From Pleurotus djamor (Eukaryota; Basidiomycota; Agaricomycetes; Agaricales; Pleurotaceae), in assembly GCA_029747585.1 (NCBI GenBank), contig JAPEVF010000066.1:62001-126000 (forward strand): a DNA stretch of 64,000 nt. Direction: 5' to 3'. Numbering within the stretch: the stretch's first letter is position 1; each line of letters begins with the position of its first letter. The position numbers and the translations under genes were made by a program. Below the pieces are notes generated by a model that saw nothing but the letters and a program-made list of their open reading frames with translations, was not told the DNA's origin and did not search any database. This document shows, piece by piece, positions 45,201-56,089 of the stretch.

Positions 45201-45367
45201 AGTATGTTGGTAAGTCCAGCGTTTTGATGTACTTCCGATGCGCGTTGAATAATAAGCCTGTAGGCTTCGTCTCGCCGTGCCTTGCAAAGTGGGGCCTGTG
45301 CTTGATGCCGACGAATAGCGGTCTCATTGGGAAAATCATTTCGAAGACAGTATTCGCAGACGGCCAT
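42254..45367 (-). CDS. Plavaka transposase
   Basis: Transposase of the Plavaka group (CMC superfamily), mobilising the surrounding element. Exons 44813-45367, 44439-44756, 42664-44386 and 42254-42606 join to 982 residues with no disruption. Intron 1 is GC-AG (donor GCAAGT). N-terminal zinc finger VCEYCLRNDFPNETAIRRH; then ATFGEGLTSFQAIRDDQ, AEEFLKLPI, ELELWYRDPVECIKELVGNP and WTGQWWWRLQ; the catalytic-region blocks VTPVILSSDKTRLSQFRGDK, WPVYLTIGNISKEIRRE and YVADYPEQCLVACC; DLLHQLHKGVFKDHL; and the C-terminal RVRVLFRLPPLF, PLAYIEWLTPFSLP and RNCHLVPLFG. The order matches the family throughout. Active-site residues were not assigned individually. Confidence 0.92.
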
Positions 45368-45482
45368 GATGATAAGATCGGTAAAAAAGATAACAGGGAT
45401 TTTTTTTCTGACTAAGTCTAGGTTCCGCTCTTGTTTCGCCCAGCACCCCTAAGCTCCCTGCTTCTCCCTTCCCCCCACATCC
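45368..45482. promoter_or_regulatory. Divergent promoter inside the Plavaka element
   Basis: 115 nt between the two divergent ATGs; presumably drives both genes. Confidence 0.5.
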
Positions 45483-47572
45483 ATGTTCAACTTCGAAAAC
45501 CAAGAACCACCCCCCAGCCATGGTCGTGGAAATCGTCAATCGGTCCCCACGCCAGGGATGATAGCATTTGGTGAGTCTCAGCCGTTGTATTTAAGGAGAT
45601 GTGTTGGATGTTGATGCTTCATTTTGGATGACTCTGAACTCGTAGCTGAAGAGCAAGCAAAATTAACTGCCAGTCGGGAACGTCGTCAAGCAAAGAAGGC
45701 TCTGCAAACTGCAATGCCTCCTACTCCACCGCCAAGTGTGGGTCGAGCGCCTTTACGCGATATCGTGCCCCCGAACACTGTCATCCAACCCCCTCTGGCT
45801 GCAGCAGCAACTGCCTCGCAGGGACACGGTGCCGAAGGAATGAACTTTTTCAATATGTTCCCGCAGTATGCAAATGGAGAGCCGGGTATCCTTGCTGATA
45901 GCCAGCCTGCACCAGGACAAGTAGCAGACACGTTCTCAGATACCATTTTCCGTGGTCCCTTTGAGTGTAGGTCTCCCCTACTCTATTCATCTGCACCACA
46001 TCTATTTCTCATACTGAACAGACAACGATATGGGTGGACTCCCAGCCAATGAGGTTCCCGAAGCCACGACTGCTGATGAGCCTGAAGAAGGGGTTCTTGT
46101 TGGTCAGCTTGCATCCAATGTGAGCAACCGTGTAAGCATTAGTCTCTCACCTCGTATATCTTCTAATCATTTACTCACATCAAATAGATTGTTTCTCAGC
46201 CTCTTACAACCAGTGAGCCATTGCAACGTCGTGGAGGAAACACTGCGGGTAACACAGCCTCCCCGACTGCGAGGCCATTCGTAGGATCTCCTGTCACTAC
46301 GGCCATGCCCTATGTTCGAAAAAACCTGGTTCGTCGAGGACACCTTCTTCCACATGAATATCAAAGGCAAATTGTGAGCTGTCCTCCGAAGCTCATTGCC
46401 CAGTACTAAACCCTCCACAGATTGACCCTATCATCTCGCTCGTCCCCTCAAAGCGTACTCACGATCAGGTCGAAGAGGAGCCCAACACTGAGAGCCCCAA
46501 TACTTCTCGGGTCGCTGATGACCCTGAAGTGCAGGCCAATCTTCGCCGCGCTACGATGAACCCTCAACGCCGCCGTATCTTTGATCTGGCCGTCACGAAA
46601 TTTCGAGTCAAGTTGCTGTTCACCAATGCTTTCCCGGACTCAATTACCACCATGAAGTTCGCATCTGAAGCTTGGTACCAGGCGTTCAACAGCCTCCAAA
46701 TTACCCTCAACTACCAAGGCTTCACAAACCCCACAGATGAGGAACTTGAGCTTGTGAGACTCATCTCTCAAGGCCAATGTGTTAGCTGATGATGTTCGCA
46801 GATAAAAGCTCGCTCCTCCCAATTTCGGGGGCAGGTTGTAACTGTGGCTCGAAATGCGACCGGTCCGTTCTTTGGTCTTCAGAAAGCTACCGATCAGGCC
46901 GTCATCAACGCCAATCGCGAGACCGTGTCAAAGCTGCTCAATCGCTTATCCTTTGTCTATCAGGTGGGTTGCCACTCTCGTCGTTCTTGGCCACCCTTAT
47001 GACTCGGCCAACCTACAAACACTCAGAACCCGGATAACCGTGATGAACCCGGCACCTTGTTTCGCTCGGCGCTCATCCCCTTGGTCCTCAATGTTTCCTG
47101 CTTTAACAAGAAGGAACATTCCGAAGGTTTACATGGTGGGACGACCTCAAACTTCATCACCCTTCCCGCCATTGCATTGGCCGTCACCACGGTAGGATCT
47201 TTTGCTTCATCGAGGTACTTCTCATACTCACGATGCTCCAAATTAGATCAACTGCGCGCTTGATGAATGGAAGACCGGCATCAAAGTTGATGGCCAATTC
47301 TCTGCGAAGATCTATGAAGCAACCTACCAGAAGCACCTCAAATATCTAAAGGACTGGGAGGAGTACTCTGCAACTCGATCTCGCGCTACGGATGCTCTCC
47401 GCAACAATCTGTACCATCAAGCCTTGTAAGTAAAATCACCCATACATATGAACGATCTTGCATCTATTCAACACGCTATAGGGAACATGCTGGAGTCTTC
47501 GAGCAGACTCTTCCCGAGGATGGAGGAAACAGTGAATTAACTGTAGCTGACTTCGCGGCGAACGAGGCGTAA
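45483..47572 (+). CDS. DUF6532-like protein, second gene of the Plavaka element
   Basis: Nine exons splice cleanly from ATG 45483 to TAA 47572. The N-terminal third is Pro/Ala-rich and probably disordered (PPTPPPSVGRAPLRD). The folded C-terminal part resembles the DUF6532 family common in Agaricomycetes: RIFDLAVTKFRVKLLFTNAF, QITLNYQGFTNPTDEEL, RSALIPLVLNVSCFNKKEHS, FITLPAIALAVTTINCALDE, WKTGIKVDGQFSAKIYEATY and LKYLKDWEEYS. Introns include the join VSNR|IVSQPL and YHQAL|EHAGVF. It is divergent from the transposase within the same inverted repeats, so it is cargo or an accessory factor of the element. Its biochemical role is unknown. Confidence 0.8.
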
Positions 47573-47806
47573 AATGTACATGCTGTTCTTACTAAAATAG
47601 GCATTTCTCATGTGGGATCCCAAAATGGATATAATGGTTTTTATTACTTTATTTGGCGATTGATTTGAGGCCACGACAATTACCAGATATGGGTAAACCC
47701 TTCACAATTGCTCGTTTTGGACTGGCTGGTTGCCTCGGCTATATCCATAGCGCTGTAGGTGCCTGCTACAGGAAGCTACGTAGAACAAACCCATCTACCA
47801 AACCAT

Positions 47807-49142
47807 CTATAGGCAGGACATACCTAGTGCGCTATCCGAGCTAGCCGAGCTACATACAGCTACATAGGCAACCCTCCGTTTCCAGATGAATGAAGTCCAT
47901 GAAACAGTTTGAAGAGCTGTTTCTGGTAGAGCGCGGAGTAGCATGAACGGTTGAACAAAGAGTACAAGCCGAGATATAATAACTATAAATCCAACTGGAT
48001 CAAGAACGGTGGAGAGAAGGTTTTCAGCCGCGGGGGGAAGGCAAATAGCAATGCAACCCCCAGCCATTGGAATGAGGAGACCTGTACTGGATATGAAAGC
48101 AGAGGATATCCATACTACTCGCTCGGCATGAGAGGGAAATGTGAAGTTCCAAGCGAGGAGGTGAGCAGCCCCGAATAATGTTGATACAAGGGTGAGGCCA
48201 ATGCCTGCGGGGTGTGAATCTTGCCGAGAAGCAAAATTCTCTGAGGGCGTAGGTGAATCAGAGTTCGCAACCGGGCGGTCGGGATGCAAAGGACCATTGA
48301 CGATCATAGGCCGTTTCACGTTAAACGGCTTATCCCACCAGAATCCATAAGCGATTCCGCACACAACAGCGGATGCGAATGCCCTAAGCTCCAGATGTGT
48401 TACCGCGAGGCCTTGGACCAGCCGACTGATCAGCTGAGTGATGAACCAGACAAGCTGGACAATCACGAATAATTTTGAGAGGGCATCACGCTTGCTACGG
48501 TCGACGATGTCTTCCATGGATACATTAGGCCAGTCAGCACGTCCTCCCATGATGTCGTCAATAGAGGGAACTCTCGTTTCCCCGTCGTGCATATAGACAA
48601 AGCCTCGCATCAACAAGAAGAACGAATGCGTTCGCGTCCACTCTGGAGAAAGGTCGTAACGTTAATCACTAGTAAAATCTGTGATGAGTAGACAGGAATT
48701 GACCATGATTAGCATCCGGCCTAGTAGTTGAATTCACGCGTCTGTCTTCCAATGGAATATCATCACCTATGTGTGCTTCCGGGTTGGTGGCCAAATAAGC
48801 TCTTCAAATTGAGAATTAGACAGTGATCCCTTACGGCAGGAGTTGAGATCCTAGAACTCACGCGTGTTGCTTTTCGATGTACCGGACTTCCACCCACTGC
48901 CTGATTGAAAGGACAATCCAAAGCTCGGGAGAAATAAGGGCTGCGATGAAAAGCAAAGGACGAGAGGGCATGAACTGATCATAGAAACTTTTCTCGTCGT
49001 CCTGATCCCCTTTTTGAGGGCAAGGTACATCAGGGTGGCATGCTGTCCACGTGCTGGTGAGGATGATGACCAGACAGCTCCAGAAAATGTTGGTGATTGA
49101 GCGAGTATCGCATACGGGAAACAATTCATGGGATGTCAACAT
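47807..49142 (-). CDS. Multi-TM protein of a large Agaricomycete family, 3' end altered by transposon
   Basis: Exons 48862-49142, 48704-48801 and 47807-48642 give 404 residues. Family blocks: CDTRSITNIFWSCLVIILTS with TWTACHPDVPCP; LLFIAALISPELWIVLSIRQ; AYLATNPEAH; EWTRTHSFFLLMRGF; a helix LFVIVQLVWFITQLISRLVQ; FASAVVCGIAYGFWWDKP; GLTLVSTLFGAAHLLAWNF; ERVVWISSAFISSTGLLIP; and FIVIISRLVLFVQPFMLLRA LPE. Members normally end within a few residues of the WTSFI-like motif. Here the frame runs about 23 codons further through the terminal repeat of the Plavaka element to a TAG at 47807. So the C-terminus is transposon-derived. Function of the family is unknown. Confidence 0.8.
47821..47874 (-). repeat. 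Right terminal inverted repeat of Plavaka element
   Basis: Inverse of the left end; on the minus strand it starts GGGTTGCCTATGTAGC. It overlaps the last codons of the gene ending at 47807. Confidence 0.6.
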
Positions 49143-49800
49143 GTTCAAGTTGTGTTCAAGGATGACCGTGACTCCACCAAAAGGTCGACAGCGATCTTCG
49201 CATCGATATGGTCAGCTAAACGCAGTGGGAGGTTGAAGAACCTTACAGTATGGAAAGGGACTGAAGAGACGGTGGAATTGAAGCGCTGGGAGATTGTGGT
49301 GACTTTGTGATAAGGTGATCACTGATGTATACGTACTGATGGCATGCTGCGCCTTGCATTGCATCTAGACCTTTACCTAGAAGGAGAAGGCTCCATCCAT
49401 CATTTGGAGAAGTTGATTGAAATGATGACTGTCATTTTGCTTGCACACAGCCTCGAGAAGTCAATATGAAAAGATGGGGACTGATGTACACTCTTCAATC
49501 GTCAAAATGTGCGAACATTGATCAATGTTATGAGACTATCCCTTGACTTGCATGGTGGCGGGATACAAGACCAATACCACAATCACCAAGCAGCACGTTT
49601 GCGGTACGATAACGGCACCAATGATATTGACGTCAATATCAACCAGTGCCACCCCACGCTTCCTATGTCTCCCTCCCTCCACCATCCCTCTTCTACGCTG
49701 ATAGGACCGCAGCCATCGATGAAGGGCGTCATCCGCCGTGAAGAGAACAGCGGTAGCCGGCGGTGGGCATGCTAGTCTTCGCCGTTTGATGTGGGTGGTG
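49143..49800. other. No supported gene
   Basis: Upstream side of the multi-TM gene and the edge of repeat unit C. Confidence 0.35.
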
Positions 49801-52030
49801 TTGACCTGAACGTCCGCGGCAGCATTGAGCGATAGTCACAGTGTAGGCGACACTGACGAGTTGACAATGAGAAGAGACGGTGTACGCCAGTGATCATGCA
49901 CTGGGATGATGCTGTGAAAATGTTCGGAGGTGTGAATAACAGAGCAGGTCCATGGTACGCGCTTGCGACTATACTGTGCGACGGCAGATAAGGATGCCGG
50001 AGATGATGAGCAAGATGACCGTGGTCAAGTTATCTTCCTCTTCCTCCTTGTCTGCATCAGTCGTTCCTTCCCTTCCATGACTTCGACGAACGGCCAAGAG
50101 CATGCGAGCCCAAACTACGGACGAAATCCATAGCGCAGAACCCGGTAATGAGGACGGTGCGCTTGCCGCATGCTTGGACACCGATCACAATGGGATTGCG
50201 GATGAACGTCAAAGGCACAGATAATGAATTAGGTCCCTCCATGATCTGCAAATTGAGGGAACTATGGCAAAGCCGGCAATGGAGATGATGTGCAAGTTCA
50301 AAAGGGGGTCGAGGTTGTGTTGAGGAGATGGAGAGGTGTAGAGGTGACCTATAAATTGATCCTGTGAGACATGCATTTTCTCACTGCTCGACGTCGCGGA
50401 CGCTACAGCTGGGATGGCCTCGAAGCAAACGACGCCAGCGGTGCCGAGCGTGACGACAAAGTAATAGAGGGGGGGGGGGGTTGCAGAAGGGGAATGATGA
50501 CATCATGGCGAGGTGGTGGTGGACACTAGTTGGTTGTGTTTGGGCGTAAGGAAAAAGATTCCAGCAAGCAAGGTCCCAGAGCGAACGCCAGCACCGAAGC
50601 AAACTGGTGGCGCTTCCAGTACCAGCACCGTCAAAGGCAAGGCCGGCAACGGAGGCACCAGCGCCGGTTTCGCCGGTACTGGTAAAATCTGCCCTCTCTG
50701 CCTTCGTCATCTTCATCGTAATTTCCAACACGGACCCAGCACGAACACGACGCCTTCTCTTTCAATCCGTATTCCATGCTTGCCTTCTTCTTCTTCTACC
50801 TCGGCTGCCCATCCTTCCGGACTTCCTAGTCCCAGCCACCACCACGCAGAGGGAGCGAAAAGCGTTCGCGTCTGTACGGCCATGGGGTCGAGCACGGCGG
50901 TGACGACAACGATACGAGTAGACTGTCGGGGTAACAGAGGACAAAGACGAGCTCTTCATTGCCACTCAAAGGGGTGTGTTAACCCGGATGTGGGCGGCGA
51001 TTGTTGGGGCGATGGTACGGAGAAAGAAGACGGGAAGGCGAAGGTAACAACCATGGTCATGTTCGTGTTCGCGTTCGTGTTTGCTAGTGGGAAACTGCCC
51101 CGTTTCCTTCCCGCCTCCAAGCTTCATCGACCTTCCGCCTGAAGCAATGATTACCCCCATCCAGCGCTCTCTATCCGCAGGAGAGGTGCGCATTTTGGAT
51201 GTCTCGCCTCTTGCTCTGGGAGTCGAGTCTCTCGAGGTAACCTGGGCTGGTTCATGTGAGCAGGGATATTGCAGGGATGATCGAAAGAGAAGGAAGAGAG
51301 TAGTGCGAGAAGGGGAGCAACGAGGATGAATCAAAGCTTACACGATGGGAGCGTATACGGTATACTCTAAGAAAGACCACCACCGGTCGGCGGACATAAA
51401 AGGCCTGAGGCTTGAAGCAGATGTCGTTCTTCCTCATTCACTGTGGCTTGGGGAAGTGTATCCCGGTAGTTGAAGGCCGGGTGTCAAAAGCGACTGAAAA
51501 TGAAGGGGAAAGCTGAGAGAAGATGCAACAAGAATGGGACAGAAAAGACGTACGTGAATTATGCGTCTGCATTCCAGAGCTCGATGCCAGGTAGTTCAAG
51601 TTGGTCCGCGTGCGGGCTGTAATACACTGGGCGGGATCGTTGGTAGGCGGATTGAAGGAAGCGTCGTCAAAAAGGATAGACAAGATTTGGACACAGAAGA
51701 AAGCCTGTGTTTCGATGCATTCGTCATCCGATTCAAGTCGTCCGATTGCCCTAGCATAGGTGCTTTCCCTCATTTCCATGTTTCTCATTGTGCTTCATCA
51801 ATCCTCCAATCCACCACAACGTATGCATTCGTCGCCCCATGGACGACAGACTCGACGACATCGAGGATCGGCTCAAGAGGTCTCGGGTCATGAGGATTGC
51901 TGTTCATGAAGGAGACATGGAGTAGACATGGAGGGAGATGCGGAATATCTTCGTCAGATCGGTAGTCGTTTGGGGGAGGCGGTTGAATGGTGAAATTGAA
52001 AACCTTGACTTAGCAGGGTTTACCGTGAGA
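49750..52030 (-). repeat. Thr-rich repeat family, unit C
   Basis: TGACTTAGCA at 52016 marks the 5' side. On the minus strand near 51090 is FPLANTNANTNMTMVV, the Thr/Asn-rich block; near 50690 DFTSTGETGAGASVAGLAFD followed by GAGTGSATSLLRCW; near 50400 EKMHVSQDQFIG, the counterpart of the EYMAHGINVLI block of unit B. A second Thr-rich/beta block lies near 49830 (IALNAAADVQVNTTHIK), the best match to unit H, so two units may overlap or be nested here. Stops interrupt most frames. Confidence 0.5.
52016..52025 (+). repeat. TGACTTAGCA module, copy 4
   Basis: Exact 10-mer, followed by CCCACGAA and CTTATC. Confidence 0.55.
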
Positions 52031-52689
52031 AAGTCCTTCCCACGAACGCTTATCTTTCCATTCAATTTTATTTTTTCGTTTCTCTTCCTCCCTCTCATTT
52101 TTTTTCGTTCCAAGTTTTGCGCGTCGGTTGATCATCCCGAGCTCAGCCTCTGCTATCTTCGAGCCTCAATATCTTCACCTTGCCGCAGTGGAACTCTACG
52201 CATGTCATTTGTCCCGCCGCTTTGTCGGGGATGTCAACCTCTACCCAATGACCTAGTGAAAATGAACATTTTCGCCTCTGGAAGCGCTCTCTGGTTTTGA
52301 TCACCGCTAGGTCCTGGCGCTGGGTTCCTGCTTCCCGGCGCACGCTCTAGAGTATATCTCGAGCTGTCACAGATAGCGCGAAAGCAATAATATAAGTATA
52401 CCACCCTCCTCTTCCGATTAGTCTCTTTCCCCTTAATTGTCAACCTCCCACTCAACCTGATTATGGCTTTCGCTGGTCTTCGGGGAAGGTGAGAGGCACG
52501 AACTGAACTGGAAGCAACCGGTTCAGCTCTTAATCCTTCTGCGCACGCTTCATCTCCCAATACTTAATCACTGACAGTAAGATCGGCACTTACTTACAAC
52601 GTGCGGTTCGTACCACGTCCACCGAGCAAGAAGCTTGGAAGGAGTTGGAAGGAGACCAACAGTGGCCTAACCATGGTAACGAAACGTCA

Positions 52690-53160
52690 AGGTGTCCGAG
52701 AACGGATCTATACATCAATCATGGGACTCCTGGGACGTATGTACCATGAACAAAGGTAGCGTCGGGGAAAACGACGACGGTAGTGCCAAGCCCGACGAAA
52801 ANCGCAACAGGCGCAGGCGTCAAAAGGGGGGAGCGAGCGGACGAGGCCGTCAGCGCGATCGCTAGCAGTGAGCTGGGTGGATCGCAGCGCAAGGTCGAGG
52901 ATTCCCGCGAACATCTCCTCCCTTCCCGGAGCCCGCAGCTACCAGGACCAGCAACGGCGGTATCAACACCAGTTTCACTAGCCACCAGGATTTTCGTCGT
53001 CGGTTCCAACATAAACATCCATAACCGCATTGCCTCCCCTTCCCTTCCCTTCCTATCCAAGTCGCTCTTCCTTTTCTTCCTATTCTTCCTCCGTTGACCG
53101 TCTTCCTCGAGTAATCCAAGAGTTACGGTAATGGTCGTGCTCGTATTCGCTGTTTCATGG
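52690..53160 (-). repeat. Thr-rich repeat family, unit D (fragment)
   Basis: Short copy. The minus strand holds KILVASETGVDTAVAGPGS (about 52960), aligning with DFTSTGETGAGASVAGLAFD of unit C, preceded by a basic stretch shared with units B and E. An N at about 52801 interrupts it. Confidence 0.45.
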
Positions 53161-53537
53161 AGGTAATCCGTCCTTTTCCTTCAGCAACCCACCGGTACCG
53201 GTGACCAATCATTTGGTGGGAATGGAAGACAAGGCCCAATGGAGACAAGCTGCGAGAATGGAGGCCAGCACCACTACGAGCTCACGCGGGAGGAGCTTCA
53301 AAATGTGCAGTGCTATGTCAGATGATGGAAAGCGAGAAAGCAAGCCAAACGGCTCTCGGCAACGGAAAAGGTTCATGCTCAATTGCTCCAAGTCTCGTTG
53401 CCATATTTGGCACATTTCTTCCCGAATATGGAAGTTATTCCGACATCCCCGTCACCTCATCATCATCGAATCGTCATTCCGGCAACGTTTGACAGGAAGA
53501 TATGGTGGGGGCAGGTTCGAGCGTCGCGCCGACTCGC

Positions 53538-53545
53538 TATATAAA
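53538..53545 (+). promoter_or_regulatory. TATA box of the divergent hydrophobin-like gene
   Basis: TATATAAA 76 nt upstream of the ATG at 53614. Confidence 0.6.
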
Positions 53546-53613
53546 GGGACTGGTCGTGCTTCGGAAGATCAACAAACTACCCACAATCTAGTATCTACAC
53601 GATTCCACCCAAA

Positions 53614-54109
53614 ATGTTCCCGAGCCAGATCGTTGCCTCTGCGATTATTCTTGCTTCTCTTGCTGGCGCTTCAGCTTCAGTTTTCTCCCGAAATTTGGGG
53701 TCAAGGGAGTGCTTCAAGACTTTCTGCTGTGACAGTGTGACCAATGTAAGTCTGCCGTTGCTGATCCATGCGCGTGTGCTGATGGTCTATAAATCACTCC
53801 CCAGTCCGACTCTGTGGTCTTTACCTTGGAAAGTAATACTGGTTCCGACACGTTGATCACGCGTTAGTGCTATCCTTTCAGTGGAGTCACTATTTTAACG
53901 CCGTCTTGGTACACAGAGGGCTGCAAGAGTGTAGGTCCCAACCACGGCTTCTGTACCAAATCCTTCTGTTGTAAAGAAAAGCTCGGTTACGTCAGTAGTC
54001 ATCAATCCATGATGCGACCATGCTCACCTTACTTTCCATATCATAGACGAATGATGCAGTCTCAGATCCCATGGAATGTTCGCTTAAGGCTTCGTCTGTG
54101 GGCGCGTGA
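53614..54109 (+). CDS. Divergent hydrophobin-like eight-Cys secreted protein
   Basis: Exons 53614-53745, 53805-53862, 53917-53990 and 54047-54109 give 108 residues. A signal peptide (IVASAIILASLAGASASV) precedes eight cysteines spaced C-X4-CC-X26-C-X9-C-X4-CC-X16-C-X9: CFKTFCC, then GCKSVGPNHGFC, TKSFCC and PMECSLKASSVGA. The two X4 gaps are shorter than in usual hydrophobins, and the sequence is more charged (KSFCCKEKLG). The three introns sit at the same places and in the same phases (0, 1, 0) as in the hydrophobins at 29402 and 31012, which argues for common descent. The third donor is taken as GTCAGT at 53991; an earlier GT would stop the frame after two codons and lose Cys8. It may be a hydrophobin with altered assembly or a derived secreted effector-like protein. 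Confidence 0.8.
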
Positions 54110-54199
54110 TGTCAGCAGTTTGGATCCAGCTCGCGTACATCTTGGGTTCAATAGCCAAATGTAGATTGATGCGTGAAATAATTCATCGGTCGTATGGTC

Positions 54200-55860
54200 C
54201 GATTTAGTGGGTATCAGAGGAAAGACATTCATTGTGTACATATGTCGAAGATGTGTGGAACGCGCCAGTGTGGAAAGGGTTCTTGATCGCCCAAGGGGAG
54301 ACTGGTCAAGTTCGGTCCATCTTCATTGGCGGCGTCGTCGTCATCGCCACTACGAGCCTCCCAGACCACGTTCCCTTCCCTTTCTATCCATGCTCATTTT
54401 CCTCCTGTTCTGCCTCCACCGCCCGTCCTTCCACCACCCCCCAAGACCCAGCATCACCATCACCCAGCAGATGGAACAGGCACGCTAGACATATGCTAGA
54501 GAACTGTGGTGACAGCGTGCAGAGGACCCATGATGGAAGGGTATGGTTAGCGGAGGACACGCAAACAGTCAATGAGGGACGACCGGGCCGACCCCTCGTA
54601 GGCTGCTGGATCCATCGCCATCTGAAGGTTGTGTGAACCAAAGCGTGGTCGGTATTGTTGAGTCAGAAGGCGAGGAGAAAGTGGTGGTGGAGGAGGATAT
54701 CGTCGAGGTGGTGGTGTTCGTTTTTGCAGTCGCTGGTGGGGACTTGGAGCCGGTCCAACCTCGATCTTCCATCAAACTCAACACCTGAGGCCTGAATACT
54801 TGATTTCCCATCCATCCGCATCCAACGCTCGTTCCAGTCGTACAAGCAGTTGTCGAGCTCTACGAACGTTGGTTGGACATTCCACGTCGGGGGAGTCTGG
54901 CCATGAGACTTGATGTTGACCAACCGGTGTCGGTGGTTTCTGTCCTACTAACGCAGTCGCACGGCACGATTTCTGTGAAGTCCTTTCGCCAAGTACGTCA
55001 AGAGGATCTGGATAAGGAATAGGTACATTCGGCACTCGAGGATGGCGCAGAATAGGCTCTGCCAAGTCTTCACTATCGTCTTCGACCATCATGATATCAA
55101 TCTAGGTACCTCTGCCTCAGGTCTTGGGGTTTCTGAAAACGGAGTCAAGGAACGCGATAACACCGAAATGGATGATCGACTCACGGAAACTACGTTTGCC
55201 GAGGGCATCTCTATACTCAGTCTTCGGCCGTTTCCTCATGTAAGTCGAAGCTTGAAGCTTGAAGTCTGGAGACTTCGAAGTTTGTAAGCTACACGATGTT
55301 TGGTGAGCCTGGATAGCGAAGTGTAGGGGGAATGGAGGACGGGCAAGGGATCACAAGGGATCACAAGGGAGGGAGTGACGGGAAGCGAAGCTTACCCAAT
55401 GAAACCACGTATTTCGCAAAGAAACGTGTATAAACAGCGTAACCAGGGCCTTTGGTCCTCATTTCCAAGGTGGTGCCTGCATGTCATGGATCGGTAGATT
55501 GAGTGCGAATGTCTCAGCAACTAAGTGTAGATGTGACCGGAACAACTTGAGCTGACAAGACCTATGAAACAACGTTCGGAGAGAAAGGGAGAGCAAAAAT
55601 GTACATCATGAACTATTGCGCGCGACGTCATCAATCATTGTGTCCCCGACATCCTATCCATTTGTCGTCCAGCAGAAGATAGGACGAGATTACGAGAGCT
55701 TGAGCATCTTAATTCAATGATGAGGGGACCCATATTACGCGGTGGCTGGCGATGAATGGTCGGTTGATGCAGTAGGACGGAAGGCGTGGAGAGAAAAGAA
55801 GTGCGAGGAGGCAACTTATCTGACTTAGCAAGCTGGTAACTTTCTTTCTCACGCCATTTT
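54200..55860 (-). repeat. Thr-rich repeat family, unit E
   Basis: Minus strand, 5' side at TGACTTAGCA (55821). A GAAGCTT-type run lies near 55250. Protein-like blocks: an acidic start VEDDSEDLAEPILRHP (about 55090), PTWNVQPTFVELDN with CLYDWNERWMRMDG (about 54850), a Ser/Thr-rich block TAKTNTTTSTISSSTTT (about 54720) and a basic segment near 54390. Blocks change frame. The 55560-55990 part closely resembles 38190-38740 of unit B. Confidence 0.5.
55821..55830 (+). repeat. TGACTTAGCA module, copy 5
   Basis: Exact 10-mer followed by TTTCTCACGCC and TTATCAAC, as in the copy at 38593. Confidence 0.6.
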
Positions 55861-56089
55861 ATCAACCTTGTTCGATTCAAAATTATTATTTTGGTTTTTC
55901 TCTTCTTCTCCTTCTTCAACGATTTTCGCATCAACGTCCAGTCGAGTTCCTTGTTCAGGTCAGCTCTTGATATCTGCGAAAATCTGGGATTAAATATGGC
56001 TGGACAACGGGCTTTGAGATGCAACCCTTCAAGTTGATTCTGGGAGGACCTGAGACATTAAGTGCTACAGACAGCCTAGAAATCTATGG

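Larger units (their letters stand above)
42067..47874. mobile_element. Plavaka-type DNA transposon, apparently complete
   Basis: 5.8 kb element with two divergent genes, a Plavaka transposase (minus) and a DUF6532-like gene (plus). The ends carry imperfect inverted repeats rich in TGTAGCT: left from 42067 GGGTCCTTATGTAGG and, on the minus strand from 47874, GGGTTGCCTATGTAGC. No target-site duplication was recognised, so the exact ends are provisional. Both genes are open with normal splicing, so the copy may be autonomous. Confidence 0.8.
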
